Notes under the pieces: model-generated
What the model was told of the DNA's origin: nothing
Database searches by the model: none
What the model saw: the letters and a program-made list of their open reading frames with translations, nothing else
Part shown: in pieces, positions 1 to 8,958 of the stretch
Numbering within the stretch: the first letter of the stretch is position 1
Layout: every line of letters begins with the position of its first letter
Program-made: the position numbers and the translations under genes
Assembly: GCA_963803545.1 (NCBI GenBank)
Contig: CAWDMX010000004.1
Span: 248,001-312,000, forward strand
From: Legionella_C sp963803545
GTDB taxonomy: Bacteria > Pseudomonadota > Gammaproteobacteria > Legionellales > Legionellaceae
Direction: 5' to 3'
Length of the DNA: 64,000 bases

Positions 1-2
1 AG

Positions 3-515
3 GCAGCAGAATACGATTCTTATGTTCATTTGATGACCTTGCATGCAGCGAAAGGACTGGAATTTCCGCATGTTTTTTTAGTGGGTATGGAGGAGGGATT
101 ATTTCCAGGAAAGCAGTCCATCGAAGACTCAAGTCGCTTGGAAGAAGAGCGCAGGCTCTGTTATGTGGGAATAACCCGCGCTAAGAAACAGCTGCTACTA
201 ACCCATGCTGAGGTTCGTCGTCAATACGGGCGAGAGGAATACCATCGTCCCTCCCGCTTTTTACGTGAATTGCCTTCGGATTTGCTCGATGAAATTCGGG
301 TAAGTGGGCGTTTTAAATCCGCACCGCCATTATCCGCACCAATTGCCACCCAGGCTACAGCTGGGTACAGCTTGGGCGCTGCGGTCTCTCACCCAAGCTT
401 TGGTTCAGGGATTATTTTAGCCGTTGAGGGTAGTGGCGCACACACCCGCGTGCAAGTCAAATTTAATGAGCACGGTGCTAAATGGTTGGTGCTTGCCTAC
501 GCGAATTTAACCTAA
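3..515 (+). CDS. uvrD: DNA helicase II UvrD, C-terminal part (5' end outside window)
   Basis: This is the C-terminal end of an SF1A 3'-5' DNA helicase used in nucleotide-excision and mismatch repair. The open frame runs in from the window edge. The visible part holds helicase motif V (LMTLHAAKGLEFPHVF) and motif VI (EEERRLCYVGITRAKKQL), then the conserved YHRPSRFL segment. It ends in the small C-terminal domain found in E. coli UvrD (GSGAHTRVQVKF, WLVLAYANL). The closeness to UvrD rather than Rep or PcrA rests on that last domain. Stop is TAA at 513-515. A spacer of about 70 bases separates it from the next gene. Confidence 0.95.
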   Translation, partial: AAEYDSYVHLMTLHAAKGLEFPHVFLVGMEEGLFPGKQSIEDSSRLEEERRLCYVGITRAKKQLLLTHAEVRRQYGREEYHRPSRFLRELPSDLLDEIRVSGRFKSAPPLSAPIATQATAGYSLGAAVSHPSFGSGIILAVEGSGAHTRVQVKFNEHGAKWLVLAYANLT

Positions 516-584
516 AACCCACTTGAATTTGCTAGCAGCTGATGCTAGGGTTCCAAGGTTTACACTAACTAAGAGAGGATGCAC

Positions 585-1364
585 GTGAAATTTACAAGTT
601 TATTAGCCACAAGTGCTTTAGTTGCGAGTTTTGCGACAGCGCCAACGTTGAGTACAGCTGCTACTGCTACTTTAAATGATGCGCAAAAAACGGAAATACA
701 AAAAGTAGTGCATGATTATTTACTGGCCAATCCAGAAGTACTGCTTGAAGTTTCGCAAGCCTTACAGCAAAAACAACAAAACGACATGCAAGCGCAAGCG
801 CATTCAATAATTATGAAAAACGCGCCTGCTTTATTTGCGGATGGGATGACTGTTATTGGCAATCCTAAAGGCAACACCACCTTGGTCGAGTTTTTTGATT
901 ACCAATGTATCCACTGCAAAAAAATGGCCCCGGTAATTGCTCAACTTGTTAAAGACAATAGCAATTTACGGGTGGTTTATAAAGAATTTCCAATCTTTGG
1001 CGAAAGTTCGGACTTAGCTTCCAAGGCTGCACTTGCCGCGGCCATGCAAGGGAAATACTTAGCTATGCACGAAGCCTTGTTAAAGCAAGACAAACGCTTG
1101 AACCCTGAGCTTATAAACGAAGCGGCCCAATCAATTGGTTTAGATATGACTAAATTTAAAACCGATATTGGAAGCAAAAAAGTTAGCGATGCCTTGCAAG
1201 CGAATCGTACTCTTGCTGAGCAGTTACACTTGATGGGCACTCCGGCATTTATTGTTGCAGCTACCCCAAATGGCAATTTTAAAAAAGACAGCAACCCCGC
1301 ATTTATTCCCGGTGCTGCCAGTGCAGAAACTTTGCAAGATTTAATTAAAAAAGCAAACTCTTAA
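585..1364 (+). CDS. DsbA-family periplasmic thiol oxidoreductase (Com1/DsbA2-like)
   Basis: An exported thioredoxin-fold protein that probably handles disulfide bonds in the periplasm or outer membrane. The chosen start is GTG at 585, because AGAGAGG at 572-578 lies 6 bases upstream; an ATG at 579 would leave no spacing at all. Residues 1-26 form a signal peptide ending near STAA. A helical N-terminal segment (about 30-80) with LLANPEVLLEV resembles the dimerisation region of Com1, ScsC and BdbD-like proteins. The active site is C108-I-H-C111 and the cis-proline loop is MGTP220AF. The length (259 aa) fits Coxiella Com1 and Legionella DsbA2 rather than the shorter E. coli DsbA. Isomerase versus oxidase activity cannot be told from the sequence. 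Confidence 0.85.
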   Translation: MKFTSLLATSALVASFATAPTLSTAATATLNDAQKTEIQKVVHDYLLANPEVLLEVSQALQQKQQNDMQAQAHSIIMKNAPALFADGMTVIGNPKGNTTLVEFFDYQCIHCKKMAPVIAQLVKDNSNLRVVYKEFPIFGESSDLASKAALAAAMQGKYLAMHEALLKQDKRLNPELINEAAQSIGLDMTKFKTDIGSKKVSDALQANRTLAEQLHLMGTPAFIVAATPNGNFKKDSNPAFIPGAASAETLQDLIKKANS

Positions 1365-1384
1365 TAAGGTATTTTCAGCTGTTT

Positions 1385-1413
1385 CTAGTGGGCCTAAGGG
1401 CCCACTAGCTTTT
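1385..1413 (+). terminator. Rho-independent terminator after dsbA-like gene
   Basis: A 10-bp perfect stem (CTAGTGGGCC / GGCCCACTAG) with a TAAG loop is followed by CTTTT. It lies 20 bases after the dsbA-like stop and separates that gene from glyQ. Confidence 0.85.
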
Positions 1414-1443
1414 CAATAGCCTTTAAAAAATCTACGAGATGTC

Positions 1444-2346
1444 ATGACAACACCCACCACTTTTCAAGATATAATTCTCAAATTACAGCAATTTTGGGCG
1501 GAAAAAGGTTGCGTAATTCTGCAACCATTGGATATGGAAGTTGGGGCCGGAACGTTTCATCCGGCAACTTTTTTACGCGCTATTGGACCAGAACCCTGGT
1601 ACGCCACGTACGTGCAGCCATCGCGCCGACCAAGTGATGGTCGCTACGCAGAAAATCCTAATCGAGTTCAACATTTCTATCAGCTGCAAGTTATTTTAAA
1701 GCCCTCGCCATTAGCCATTCAAGAATGGTATTTGGATTCACTTCGGGCACTGGGTGTTGATGTTTTGTGCGACGATATACGTTTTGTCGAAGACAATTGG
1801 GAATCACCAACCTTAGGCGCCTGGGGGTTGGGCTGGGAAGTATGGCAAAATGGTATGGAAATTTCCCAATTTACCTATTTTCAGCAGGTTGGTGGCCTTG
1901 CGTGCAAGCCTGTAACCGGAGAGCTTACATACGGGCTTGAGCGGTTAGCCATGTTTCTCCTCAACGTTGATAATATTTTTGATTTACCATGGGCGAATAC
2001 ACCAAACGGCGTAATTACGTATGGTATGGTTTTTAAACAAAACGAGGTTGAGATGTCGGCCTATAATTTTGAACACGCAAATGTAGCGATGCTTTTTCAG
2101 CACTTTGATTACTACGAACAGGAAGCAGAAAAACTAATTGCTTTGTGCTTGCCTTTGCCGGCTTATGAGATGGTAATGAAAGCCTCGCACGCGTTTAATT
2201 TATTAGACGCACGCAAGGCCATTTCAGTAACCGAGCGCCAACGTTATATATTGCGAGTACGCCAGTTAGCGCGCGCAGTTGCAACGGCCTACTACCAAAC
2301 CCGAGAAGCTTTAGGCTTTCCAATGAAGGTTGATGACAGTGAGTAA
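1444..2346 (+). CDS. glyQ: Glycyl-tRNA synthetase alpha subunit
   Basis: The catalytic subunit of the alpha2-beta2 bacterial glycyl-tRNA synthetase, a class II enzyme that activates glycine with ATP and charges tRNA-Gly in the cytoplasm. At 300 aa it has the family's usual length and is recognisable along its whole length, for example FWAEKGCVILQP near the start, EVGAGTFHPATFLRAIGPEPW and RPSDGRYAENPNR. It begins with ATG after a weak ribosome site and overlaps glyS by 14 bases, which implies translational coupling so that both subunits are made in step. Confidence 0.97.
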   Translation: MTTPTTFQDIILKLQQFWAEKGCVILQPLDMEVGAGTFHPATFLRAIGPEPWYATYVQPSRRPSDGRYAENPNRVQHFYQLQVILKPSPLAIQEWYLDSLRALGVDVLCDDIRFVEDNWESPTLGAWGLGWEVWQNGMEISQFTYFQQVGGLACKPVTGELTYGLERLAMFLLNVDNIFDLPWANTPNGVITYGMVFKQNEVEMSAYNFEHANVAMLFQHFDYYEQEAEKLIALCLPLPAYEMVMKASHAFNLLDARKAISVTERQRYILRVRQLARAVATAYYQTREALGFPMKVDDSE

Positions 2347-4408
2347 TTTTTTATTTGAATTAGGATGCGAAGAGCTACCCTCCGGCATGGTTAAATTGCT
2401 AAGCGAAGCATTGGCGACTCATGTCCATGACAGTCTTAATAGTCTGCAAATAGCGTTTACTAAAATTCACCGTTATGCAACGCCTCGACGCTTAGCATTG
2501 CTCGTTGAGGGTATTGCAGCCGAACAGCTTACCCAAAAAATTACGAAGCGTGGGCCCGCACTGGCGGCGGCTTATGATACGCGGCGAGAGCCTACATCTG
2601 CTTTACAAGGGTTTTTAAAATCTTCGGCAATAAAGGCAGAACAATTAAGTATCGAAGCGACTGATAAAGGGTCTTGGGTTTGTTATCACACTACAAAGCC
2701 TGGGCTAAAGACGGTTGAGCTGCTGCCTGAGATTTTTGAAAAAGCGGTTGCAAAACTCCCTATCGCTAAAAGCATGCGCTGGGGTAATGGTACTATTTCT
2801 TTTGCACGCCCAGTGCATTGGCTGGTTATGCTGTTTGATAAAGACGTTGTTCCGGCACGTATATTAGGCCTGGTTGCCGATAGATTCACTCACGGACATC
2901 GATTTCATCATCCGCAAGCAGTCGCTTTACAGGTGGCCGATGAATATCCGACAACCCTTGAGCAATTAAAAGTGCGTGTTGATTTTGCAAAACGACGAGA
3001 AACTATTGAGCAACAAGTTCAAGACTGCGCTACTGTGCAGAATGCTGAGGCAGTTATGCCAGAAAAGCTTCTTGAAGAAGTCACCGCAATTGTGGAATGG
3101 CCGCACGCCTTAACCGTGAGCTTTGATGATACTTTTTTATCGGTACCGCATGAGGTACTAATTGCCGCAATGCAAAATCACCAAAAATGTTTTGCTTTAC
3201 AGGCGAAAAATGGAGCCTTAGTGGCGAAATTTGTGACAATTGCAAACATTGATAGTCGTGATAGCGCACGCGTCATTGCGGGTAATGCTAAAGTTATGCG
3301 CGCTCGTTTAAGCGACGCAGCTTTCTTTTATGAGCAGGATAAAAAAAATTCCTTAATTAATAATTTAGAAAATACAAAAACAGTCATTTTTCAAAAAAAA
3401 CTGGGTAGTTTATTTGATAAAACAGAGCGGGTTAAAAGTGTTATTACTAAGGTTTTGCAAGACCCATTGCAACTACCACCAACCGAGGTATCCAGAGCTT
3501 GTGATTTAAGTAAATGCGACCTAATGACGGGAATGGTCGGTGAATTTCCAGAGCTTCAAGGACTAATGGGCTATTATTATGCCTTGCACGCCAAGGAGCA
3601 CTCTGCTGTAGCAAAGGCAATAGAAGAGCAGTATTTACCGCGATTTGCGGCAGACAAACTTCCAAAATCTGATTTGGGTCTGGCGTTATCACTTGTTGAT
3701 CGCATAGATACACTCGTTGGAATTTTTGCAATTGGTGAAAAACCAAAAGGCGATAAAGATCCTTTCAAACTTAGAAGAAACGCCTTGGCAGTAGTCCGAC
3801 TCATAATTGCCAGTAAACGCGCCATAGATTTAAATCAGCTTATTGCGGCAAGTGCTGCTAGTTACCAGACCATCCTGCCAAATGCAAATACTATACATAA
3901 AGAGCTGCATACCTTCATTATCGAACGACTTAGTGCTTTTTACGCCAATCAGTCGATAGCCCTGGACCTGGTAATGGCGGTGAAACATAAGCAAAGCAGT
4001 GATTTATTAGATTTTGATTTACGCATACAAGCCTTGAAGCGTTTCTCTTTGTTGGAAGATGCAGTGATTCTTGCGCAAATTAGCAAAAGAGTTTCAAATA
4101 TTCTTTCTAAAAATAAGCCTACGGACGGTCTTATAAATGAGGCTCTGTTAACAGAGCCGGCTGAGCATAAGTTATTTGAACAGATAGAGCGTATTGAAAA
4201 CGAACAACGACGGTTGCTGGCATCCAAACAGTACGCTCAGGCTTTATCAGAAATTACCGCTCTTAACAAACCTTTGGACGCTTTTTTTACCGACGTTATG
4301 GTGATGGTAGAGGATAAGGCTTTGCAAACCAATCGTCTAACAATACTCGGGCATTTGCAAAATTTACTACAAAGCGTTGCGGACATCTCCGAGCTGAAGT
4401 TTCAATAA
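2333..4408 (+). CDS. glyS: Glycyl-tRNA synthetase beta subunit
   Basis: The tRNA-binding subunit of glycyl-tRNA synthetase (691 aa; E. coli 689). The N-terminus NFLFELGCEELPSGMV and the blocks RYATPRRLALLV, NHQKCFAL, RARLSDAAFFYEQD and KGDKDPFKLRRNALAVVR are typical of GlyS. The C-terminal part is the DALR anticodon-binding domain. The start is ATG 2333, with AAGG at 2326-2329 just upstream inside glyQ; a TTG at 2330 and GTG at 2339 are also in frame but less likely. Confidence 0.97.
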   Translation: MTVSNFLFELGCEELPSGMVKLLSEALATHVHDSLNSLQIAFTKIHRYATPRRLALLVEGIAAEQLTQKITKRGPALAAAYDTRREPTSALQGFLKSSAIKAEQLSIEATDKGSWVCYHTTKPGLKTVELLPEIFEKAVAKLPIAKSMRWGNGTISFARPVHWLVMLFDKDVVPARILGLVADRFTHGHRFHHPQAVALQVADEYPTTLEQLKVRVDFAKRRETIEQQVQDCATVQNAEAVMPEKLLEEVTAIVEWPHALTVSFDDTFLSVPHEVLIAAMQNHQKCFALQAKNGALVAKFVTIANIDSRDSARVIAGNAKVMRARLSDAAFFYEQDKKNSLINNLENTKTVIFQKKLGSLFDKTERVKSVITKVLQDPLQLPPTEVSRACDLSKCDLMTGMVGEFPELQGLMGYYYALHAKEHSAVAKAIEEQYLPRFAADKLPKSDLGLALSLVDRIDTLVGIFAIGEKPKGDKDPFKLRRNALAVVRLIIASKRAIDLNQLIAASAASYQTILPNANTIHKELHTFIIERLSAFYANQSIALDLVMAVKHKQSSDLLDFDLRIQALKRFSLLEDAVILAQISKRVSNILSKNKPTDGLINEALLTEPAEHKLFEQIERIENEQRRLLASKQYAQALSEITALNKPLDAFFTDVMVMVEDKALQTNRLTILGHLQNLLQSVADISELKFQ

Positions 4409-4423
4409 ACAATTTGGTAATTT

Positions 4424-5149
4424 ATGATGAAATATTTAGCCATTGCTTTTGACGAAGGTCAGGAGGTGGCTGCTGAAAAACTTGCGAAAGAACTCGGTTT
4501 GGTTATTGATAATCAAGCCGAAAATCGACTGCTTATTGCATCAGAAAAAGTTGAACTTACTATTAAACCTTTTTTACCCATGAGCATTAATTTTGAAGCT
4601 AAATTTTGGCAAAAGAGACGCGATGAGGGGAAAAAGCAAGCTTTAGTTCGTGCCTGCAATCCACGAGCTGGCTTAAGTATAATTGATGCCACAGCGGGCT
4701 GGGGTCGAGATGCCGCCATACTTGCAAGCTTTGGTGCGAAGGTAACGATGCTGGAACGCAATCCAATTATGCAGGTATTATTAGAAAATGCGCTGTTGCG
4801 TGCCAGTGGGAGCCACAAACCGTTACTTTTATCGCTGCATAAAGAAAATGCAATTCATTTTTTCCAGCAACTAAGGCCTGAAAATTACCCGGATATAGTT
4901 TACATTGATCCCATGCATCCTCCGCGTCAAAAAACGGCGTTGGTGAAAAAAGATTTACAAGTGTTACAAAATTTAATTGGCTGTGATGAGGACGCCGACC
5001 AACTAATAAATTTAGCACGCGCGCGCGTGCGGCAAAAAGTGGTTGTTAAATGGCCGCAGCAGCTGCGAGCATTACTGCCTTGTCAGCAAAGTATTTCAGG
5101 AAAAACAGTACGATTTGATATCTATTTACCCAAACCTATAGAAGATTAG
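4424..5149 (+). CDS. rsmJ: 16S rRNA (guanine1516-N2)-methyltransferase RsmJ
   Basis: A SAM-dependent methyltransferase that modifies G1516 in helix 45 of 16S rRNA. SAM motif I is DATAGWGRDA at residues 88-97, followed by VTMLERNP (motif II), the catalytic-loop equivalent YIDPMHPPRQKTALVKK, and the C-terminal KTVRFDIYLPKP that is typical of the RsmJ family (YhiQ). It sits 15 bases after glyS and is probably cotranscribed with it. Two adjacent ATG codons (4424, 4427) could serve as start. The ribosome site is weak. Confidence 0.9.
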   Translation: MMKYLAIAFDEGQEVAAEKLAKELGLVIDNQAENRLLIASEKVELTIKPFLPMSINFEAKFWQKRRDEGKKQALVRACNPRAGLSIIDATAGWGRDAAILASFGAKVTMLERNPIMQVLLENALLRASGSHKPLLLSLHKENAIHFFQQLRPENYPDIVYIDPMHPPRQKTALVKKDLQVLQNLIGCDEDADQLINLARARVRQKVVVKWPQQLRALLPCQQSISGKTVRFDIYLPKPIED

Positions 5150-5198
5150 CGTGTTTAAGTCACCGTCCAAAGCAGATTAATAATTACAGGAGATATGT

Positions 5199-6932
5199 AT
5201 GGCAGGACCGCTGAAAGTTACTTATTTACAATGGGGGGAGTTGACGTATACGCGCACGCAAGACAGCATTGAGCCAGCGATTGCTGATGATCGTGTTTTT
5301 TTAACTGCTGCTGTCCACTTATCGCACAAGCGCGACTCTCGTAATTTTCAAATGCGCTTTACTCATAATACCGATGCTTCTAACTCTGTAGAGGTGTCCG
5401 TTTTTCATCGGCCTCTTTCAGACGCCGATAGTAGAAAAAAACAAAAAATTCTCCATTTTGAATCTCCAGAGTTGCAGTGCAGTAAGGCTTATAAATGCGA
5501 GCTGGTTTACAAAAACCGCGTTATTCCTCTTTCCCGTAACGAATTGATTATTAACACACCGCCAGCGCGCCAAGACGCCAGACCCTTAAAAATTGCCCTA
5601 GGAGGGGATCAAGAACTTTTTGAGCAATTAGGATTTGTAGGCAGATTGTTTGATTTAAATAATTACGCCCACACCAAGAAAATTTACGCCCACATAGGAG
5701 CATCTGGAGAGCCTAATGCTTCACCAGATGCTCCGGTTGATAAACAGCCCTATCAGTTGTTTATTCACATAGGTGACATGATGAATGGCGAAATATTCTT
5801 TTCATTTCGAAATATTTTTCGCCGTGGTAGAAATTTTTTTGAGCGGCAAGCGGAGTCTGTTGAAGCTTTTGATGGCCATTTGTTCAATGATGCCATTCAT
5901 CCCGCTCGCACAAACTTAAGCCGAATTAGTTATGGATTTTATAACGCAAGTGATGATCACGACACTCTTGGTAATGGCGGTGGAGAGCCTATTACGGATA
6001 AAGATCTTCGCATCCGTCGCAATATGCAAACCTCTTTTCACAACAATGTTTTACTACCTAAGTTTCTTTTACAAGAGTCCGACGGTTATGGTCCTGTACG
6101 TACTTTGGATGGGCGAAAAGGTCCGTATTTTAAAAAAAGAATTGGTCAGCATGAAATTTATATTCTGCACAATCGCATGACACAGGAAGCGCAAGCCGCA
6201 GCGGATAGTTTTCTGTTAGGTGAGCAACAATGGGCGTGGTTGGAAGATTCTCTAACAACATCGCAGGCTTTACACAAAATAATAATTTCTCCATTGCCTT
6301 TTGTAATGGGAAAAAATCCCGAAGAAGATTATCGGGGCCATCCTGAAGAATGGCATAGGCTCATGCAATTATGCAGAGAGTACAAAATTGGTACAATTTT
6401 TACTGCGGATTCCCACAACTACAGTCACGCGCAGATTTACGTGAGAAGCCATGACGAGGACACGCCATGGATTATTAACCACCAACTCGTCGGTACTTTA
6501 GGAGGAAGCAAGCAGTTTATAACCGACGAAGAAATGGAGTCCCTCAATAAACCTGGCCGTCCCCCTTTGATAGCGGCGGATATTGACGGTTACGACGCCT
6601 CTCTATACAGGGGAACACGTGTTATCTCTTATTTTTCACCAGGGTCTAAGCGCGCTTTATTGCCGGCAGACATTGTGGGCCAAGACAGCGTGTGGAGTGA
6701 AGAATGGAAGAAAAACACACACGGTTATCTGAGTGCAACGTTTAGCTTTAAGAATGCGATTGATGCTCCGGAACACTCGAGTAGTAAAGACGTCAGCGCC
6801 GATGAATCCGAGCTATCGGAATGTCACAAATGGACGGCTAGAACGCGATTCTTTGGCTGCCATGGGCGAAATGAGGTAAGAGAAATTAATGAGTTAACGG
6901 CGAACTATGCAGGAGAAACAGTTAATCCCTAG
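5199..6932 (+). CDS. PhoD-like metallophosphoesterase, cytoplasmic form
   Basis: A 577-aa protein that looks like a member of the PhoD/calcineurin-like phosphatase group. An N-terminal beta-rich segment (about 1-125) precedes the metallophosphoesterase core: KIALGGD near 131-137, HIGD 190-193, DDHD 252-255, a GEQQWAWLEDSL block at 341-352 (PhoD proteins carry G..Q..WL at this place), and DSHNYSH 404-410, the counterpart of the metal-binding GDVH site. There is no signal peptide or Tat motif, unlike classical secreted PhoD. The 65-aa tail after about residue 510 has no recognisable domain. The substrate is unknown; phosphodiesters are plausible. The ribosome site AGGAGA lies at 5188-5193. It stands alone between rsmJ and the tRNA cluster. 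Confidence 0.7.
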   Translation: MAGPLKVTYLQWGELTYTRTQDSIEPAIADDRVFLTAAVHLSHKRDSRNFQMRFTHNTDASNSVEVSVFHRPLSDADSRKKQKILHFESPELQCSKAYKCELVYKNRVIPLSRNELIINTPPARQDARPLKIALGGDQELFEQLGFVGRLFDLNNYAHTKKIYAHIGASGEPNASPDAPVDKQPYQLFIHIGDMMNGEIFFSFRNIFRRGRNFFERQAESVEAFDGHLFNDAIHPARTNLSRISYGFYNASDDHDTLGNGGGEPITDKDLRIRRNMQTSFHNNVLLPKFLLQESDGYGPVRTLDGRKGPYFKKRIGQHEIYILHNRMTQEAQAAADSFLLGEQQWAWLEDSLTTSQALHKIIISPLPFVMGKNPEEDYRGHPEEWHRLMQLCREYKIGTIFTADSHNYSHAQIYVRSHDEDTPWIINHQLVGTLGGSKQFITDEEMESLNKPGRPPLIAADIDGYDASLYRGTRVISYFSPGSKRALLPADIVGQDSVWSEEWKKNTHGYLSATFSFKNAIDAPEHSSSKDVSADESELSECHKWTARTRFFGCHGRNEVREINELTANYAGETVNP

Positions 6933-7019
6933 AGTGCAATTTATTAAAAAGGGTGCTGAATAAGTGCCCTGCAAAATAAGGAAAATATGAAATATTTTTG
7001 AATCTACCACCTAAAAAGG

Positions 7020-7095
7020 TGGCGTCCCCAAGGGGATTCGAACCCCTGTTGCCGCCGTGAAAGGGCAGTGTCCTAGGCCTCTAGACGATGGGGAC
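7020..7095 (-). tRNA. tRNA-Glu(TTC), copy 2 of the cluster
   Basis: The reverse strand reads a complete cloverleaf with acceptor GTCCCCA/TGGGGAC, anticodon loop CTTTCAC (TTC), TTCGAAT T-loop, discriminator G and encoded CCA (7020-7022 on the plus strand). It is nearly identical to E. coli tRNA-Glu and is base-for-base identical to the copy at 7156-7231. Confidence 0.97.
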
Positions 7096-7155
7096 CTAGT
7101 ACTAAATCTCTTTAAAAAAAGAGATCCAATCTTTGTTGCTACTTCTGACGCTAAA

Positions 7156-7231
7156 TGGCGTCCCCAAGGGGATTCGAACCCCTGTTGCCGCCGTGAAAGG
7201 GCAGTGTCCTAGGCCTCTAGACGATGGGGAC
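7156..7231 (-). tRNA. tRNA-Glu(TTC), copy 1 of the cluster
   Basis: A 76-base tRNA with encoded CCA, identical to the neighbouring copy, read leftward 60 bases before it. It shares a transcript with tRNA-Ala upstream, judging by the single strong promoter at 7346-7374. Confidence 0.97.
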
Positions 7232-7257
7232 ATACACAGTATTCCACCTGTTACCGG

Positions 7258-7333
<76 letters not shown>

Positions 7334-7345
7334 AAATAGATTCGC

Positions 7346-7374
7346 AGTTTAATGAGGCGACCTTAAACTGTCAA
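7346..7374 (-). promoter_or_regulatory. Promoter of the tRNA-Ala/Glu/Glu transcript
   Basis: On the reverse strand a perfect -35 box TTGACA (7369-7374) is followed by a 17-base spacer and TAAACT (7346-7351). The predicted start lies a few bases before tRNA-Ala, as expected for a strong stable-RNA promoter. Confidence 0.75.
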
Positions 7375-7418
7375 GTAGATTTTTAATAATTATCTATAAA
7401 TCACTCAACCCACTGTTT

Positions 7419-8831
7419 TTAGTTATGCGACATACGATTTTTTATAATTTCAAGACTCTGTTGCAAGCGGTGTAAGGTTCGGGTTTTACCAATTAAGGCT
7501 AAAGTGCAATCAATTGAAGGGGACATTGATGTACCTGTAACCGCTACTCGCAAGGGTTGTCCAATTTTTCCCATAGCAATATCGCATTCGCAGCTTACGT
7601 CAATGATTGTCTGGTGAATGGTTTCACGCGACCAGTTGGTTAACGATTGCAAAGCCTCATAGAGTCTTGTAAGGGGGGATAAAATAACGGGCCGTAAATG
7701 TTTTTTTATTGCGTCCTCATCGTAACGGATAGTGTCTTGATAAAAATACCCGCATTTATCTGCCATTTCAGCCAAAGTTTTACAACGCTCTGCTAAGGCT
7801 TCCACTACGGCTGAGAGTTTTGGTCCTTGCTCGGTGCTAATCCCCTTTTCATCTAAATGCCACTGCAGCTGCGCGGCCACTTTTTCCGGTGGCTCTTCTT
7901 TTAAATAATGCTGATTCAGCCAATGGAGCTTATCGTAGCTGAAGCTTGATACTCCACGGCTGATATGCGTTAAATCGAAATGGCCAATCATTTCAGGGAG
8001 GCTGAAAATTTCTTGGTCCCCATGCGACCATCCTAGGCGGACTAAATAATTGAGTAGTGCTTCGGGTAAAATGCCTTGGTTTTTAAAGTCTAAAACGCTA
8101 ACCGCGCCATGTCTTTTTGATAAGCGTTTACCATCGTCGCCCAAAATCATTGGTAGATGAGCAAATATGGGGATTGGCGCATTTAATGCTTCAAATAAAT
8201 TAATTTGACGCGGGGTGTTGTTGATGTGATCGTCCCCACGAATAACATGAGTAATTTCCATGTCCATGTCGTCAACAACTACGGCAAAATTATAAGTAGG
8301 ATTGCCGTCAGAGCGTACTAATATTAAGTCATCAAGTTCTGCATTATCCACCTCAATGGTTCCATAGACCGCGTCGGTAAACGCAACTTTTCCTTGTAGA
8401 GGATTTTTAAAGCGCAATACATGGGGTTCGTCAAGGGGCGCAAGATTTAAATCTCGGCATTTACCGTCGTAACGCGGTTTTTCTTTTGCAAGCATTTGCG
8501 CTTCGCGCAGCGCCTCTAAGCGTTCTTTAGAGCAGGAGCAGCGATAGGCCTTGCTCTCGGTCAACAATTTGTCCGCTATATGCAGGTAACGCTCGTAGCG
8601 TTGTGTTTGGTAAAAAGGACCACTATCCGATGCCAGACCTAACCAATCCATTCCCTCCAAAATCACTTGTACAGACTCATCCGTTGAGCGTTCTTGATCC
8701 GTATCTTCAATACGCAAAACAAATTCACCCTGATGATGTTTTGCAAACAACCAAGAGTACAAAGCGGTACGAACACCGCCGACATGCAAGAAACCAGTTG
8801 GGCTTGGCGCAAAACGTGTTTTAACTACCAT
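7419..8831 (-). CDS. gltX: Glutamyl-tRNA synthetase
   Basis: A class I synthetase that charges tRNA-Glu (470 aa, normal length). The N-terminus RFAPSPTGFLHVGG carries the HIGH-type signature (H16-V-G-G19). A zinc-type knuckle region follows (CSCSKE near residue 98), and the KMSKS-type loop is KRLSKRHG. The C-terminal third is the helical anticodon-binding domain. The gene is convergent in function with the two tRNA-Glu genes just downstream on the same strand, so enzyme and substrate tRNA are neighbours. A subtype that charges only particular isoacceptors cannot be ruled out without knowing whether the genome has a second gltX. Confidence 0.96.
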   Translation of the reverse strand: MVVKTRFAPSPTGFLHVGGVRTALYSWLFAKHHQGEFVLRIEDTDQERSTDESVQVILEGMDWLGLASDSGPFYQTQRYERYLHIADKLLTESKAYRCSCSKERLEALREAQMLAKEKPRYDGKCRDLNLAPLDEPHVLRFKNPLQGKVAFTDAVYGTIEVDNAELDDLILVRSDGNPTYNFAVVVDDMDMEITHVIRGDDHINNTPRQINLFEALNAPIPIFAHLPMILGDDGKRLSKRHGAVSVLDFKNQGILPEALLNYLVRLGWSHGDQEIFSLPEMIGHFDLTHISRGVSSFSYDKLHWLNQHYLKEEPPEKVAAQLQWHLDEKGISTEQGPKLSAVVEALAERCKTLAEMADKCGYFYQDTIRYDEDAIKKHLRPVILSPLTRLYEALQSLTNWSRETIHQTIIDVSCECDIAMGKIGQPLRVAVTGTSMSPSIDCTLALIGKTRTLHRLQQSLEIIKNRMSHN

Positions 8832-8841
8832 AATTACTCCG

Positions 8842-8871
8842 TTGTAAGTATGAAAATAATTGCGCTATAAT
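8842..8871 (+). promoter_or_regulatory. Candidate promoter of the BarA-like kinase
   Basis: TTGTAA (8842-8847), an 18-base spacer and TATAAT (8866-8871) form a good sigma-70 match in the divergent gltX/barA spacer. It places the transcript start near 8878. Confidence 0.6.
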
Positions 8872-8895
8872 AGCCGACTTTAGAAGTGGCGCCTA

Positions 8896-8922
8896 GGTAA
8901 CTTCTTGATAATATAAGTTACC
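8896..8922 (+). repeat. Inverted repeat in the barA-like leader
   Basis: Perfect 8-base arms GGTAACTT (8896-8903) and AAGTTACC (8915-8922) are separated by 11 bases. They lie about 20-45 bases downstream of the predicted transcript start and 36 bases before the ATG. This could be an operator or an mRNA hairpin; there is no T-run, so it is not a terminator. Confidence 0.5.
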
Positions 8923-8958
8923 ATTCAATTATCGTAGGAATAAAATAATGAGCCATGT

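Noticed and set aside
6948..6972. Hairpin AGGGTGC/GTGCCCT after the PhoD-like gene as terminator
   Set aside because: The stem needs two wobble pairs and no T-run follows.
7007..7022. CCACC/GGTGG hairpin at the end of the tRNA-Glu copy 2 as terminator
   Set aside because: The T-run is in the loop, not after the stem, and the stem overlaps the tRNA 3' end.
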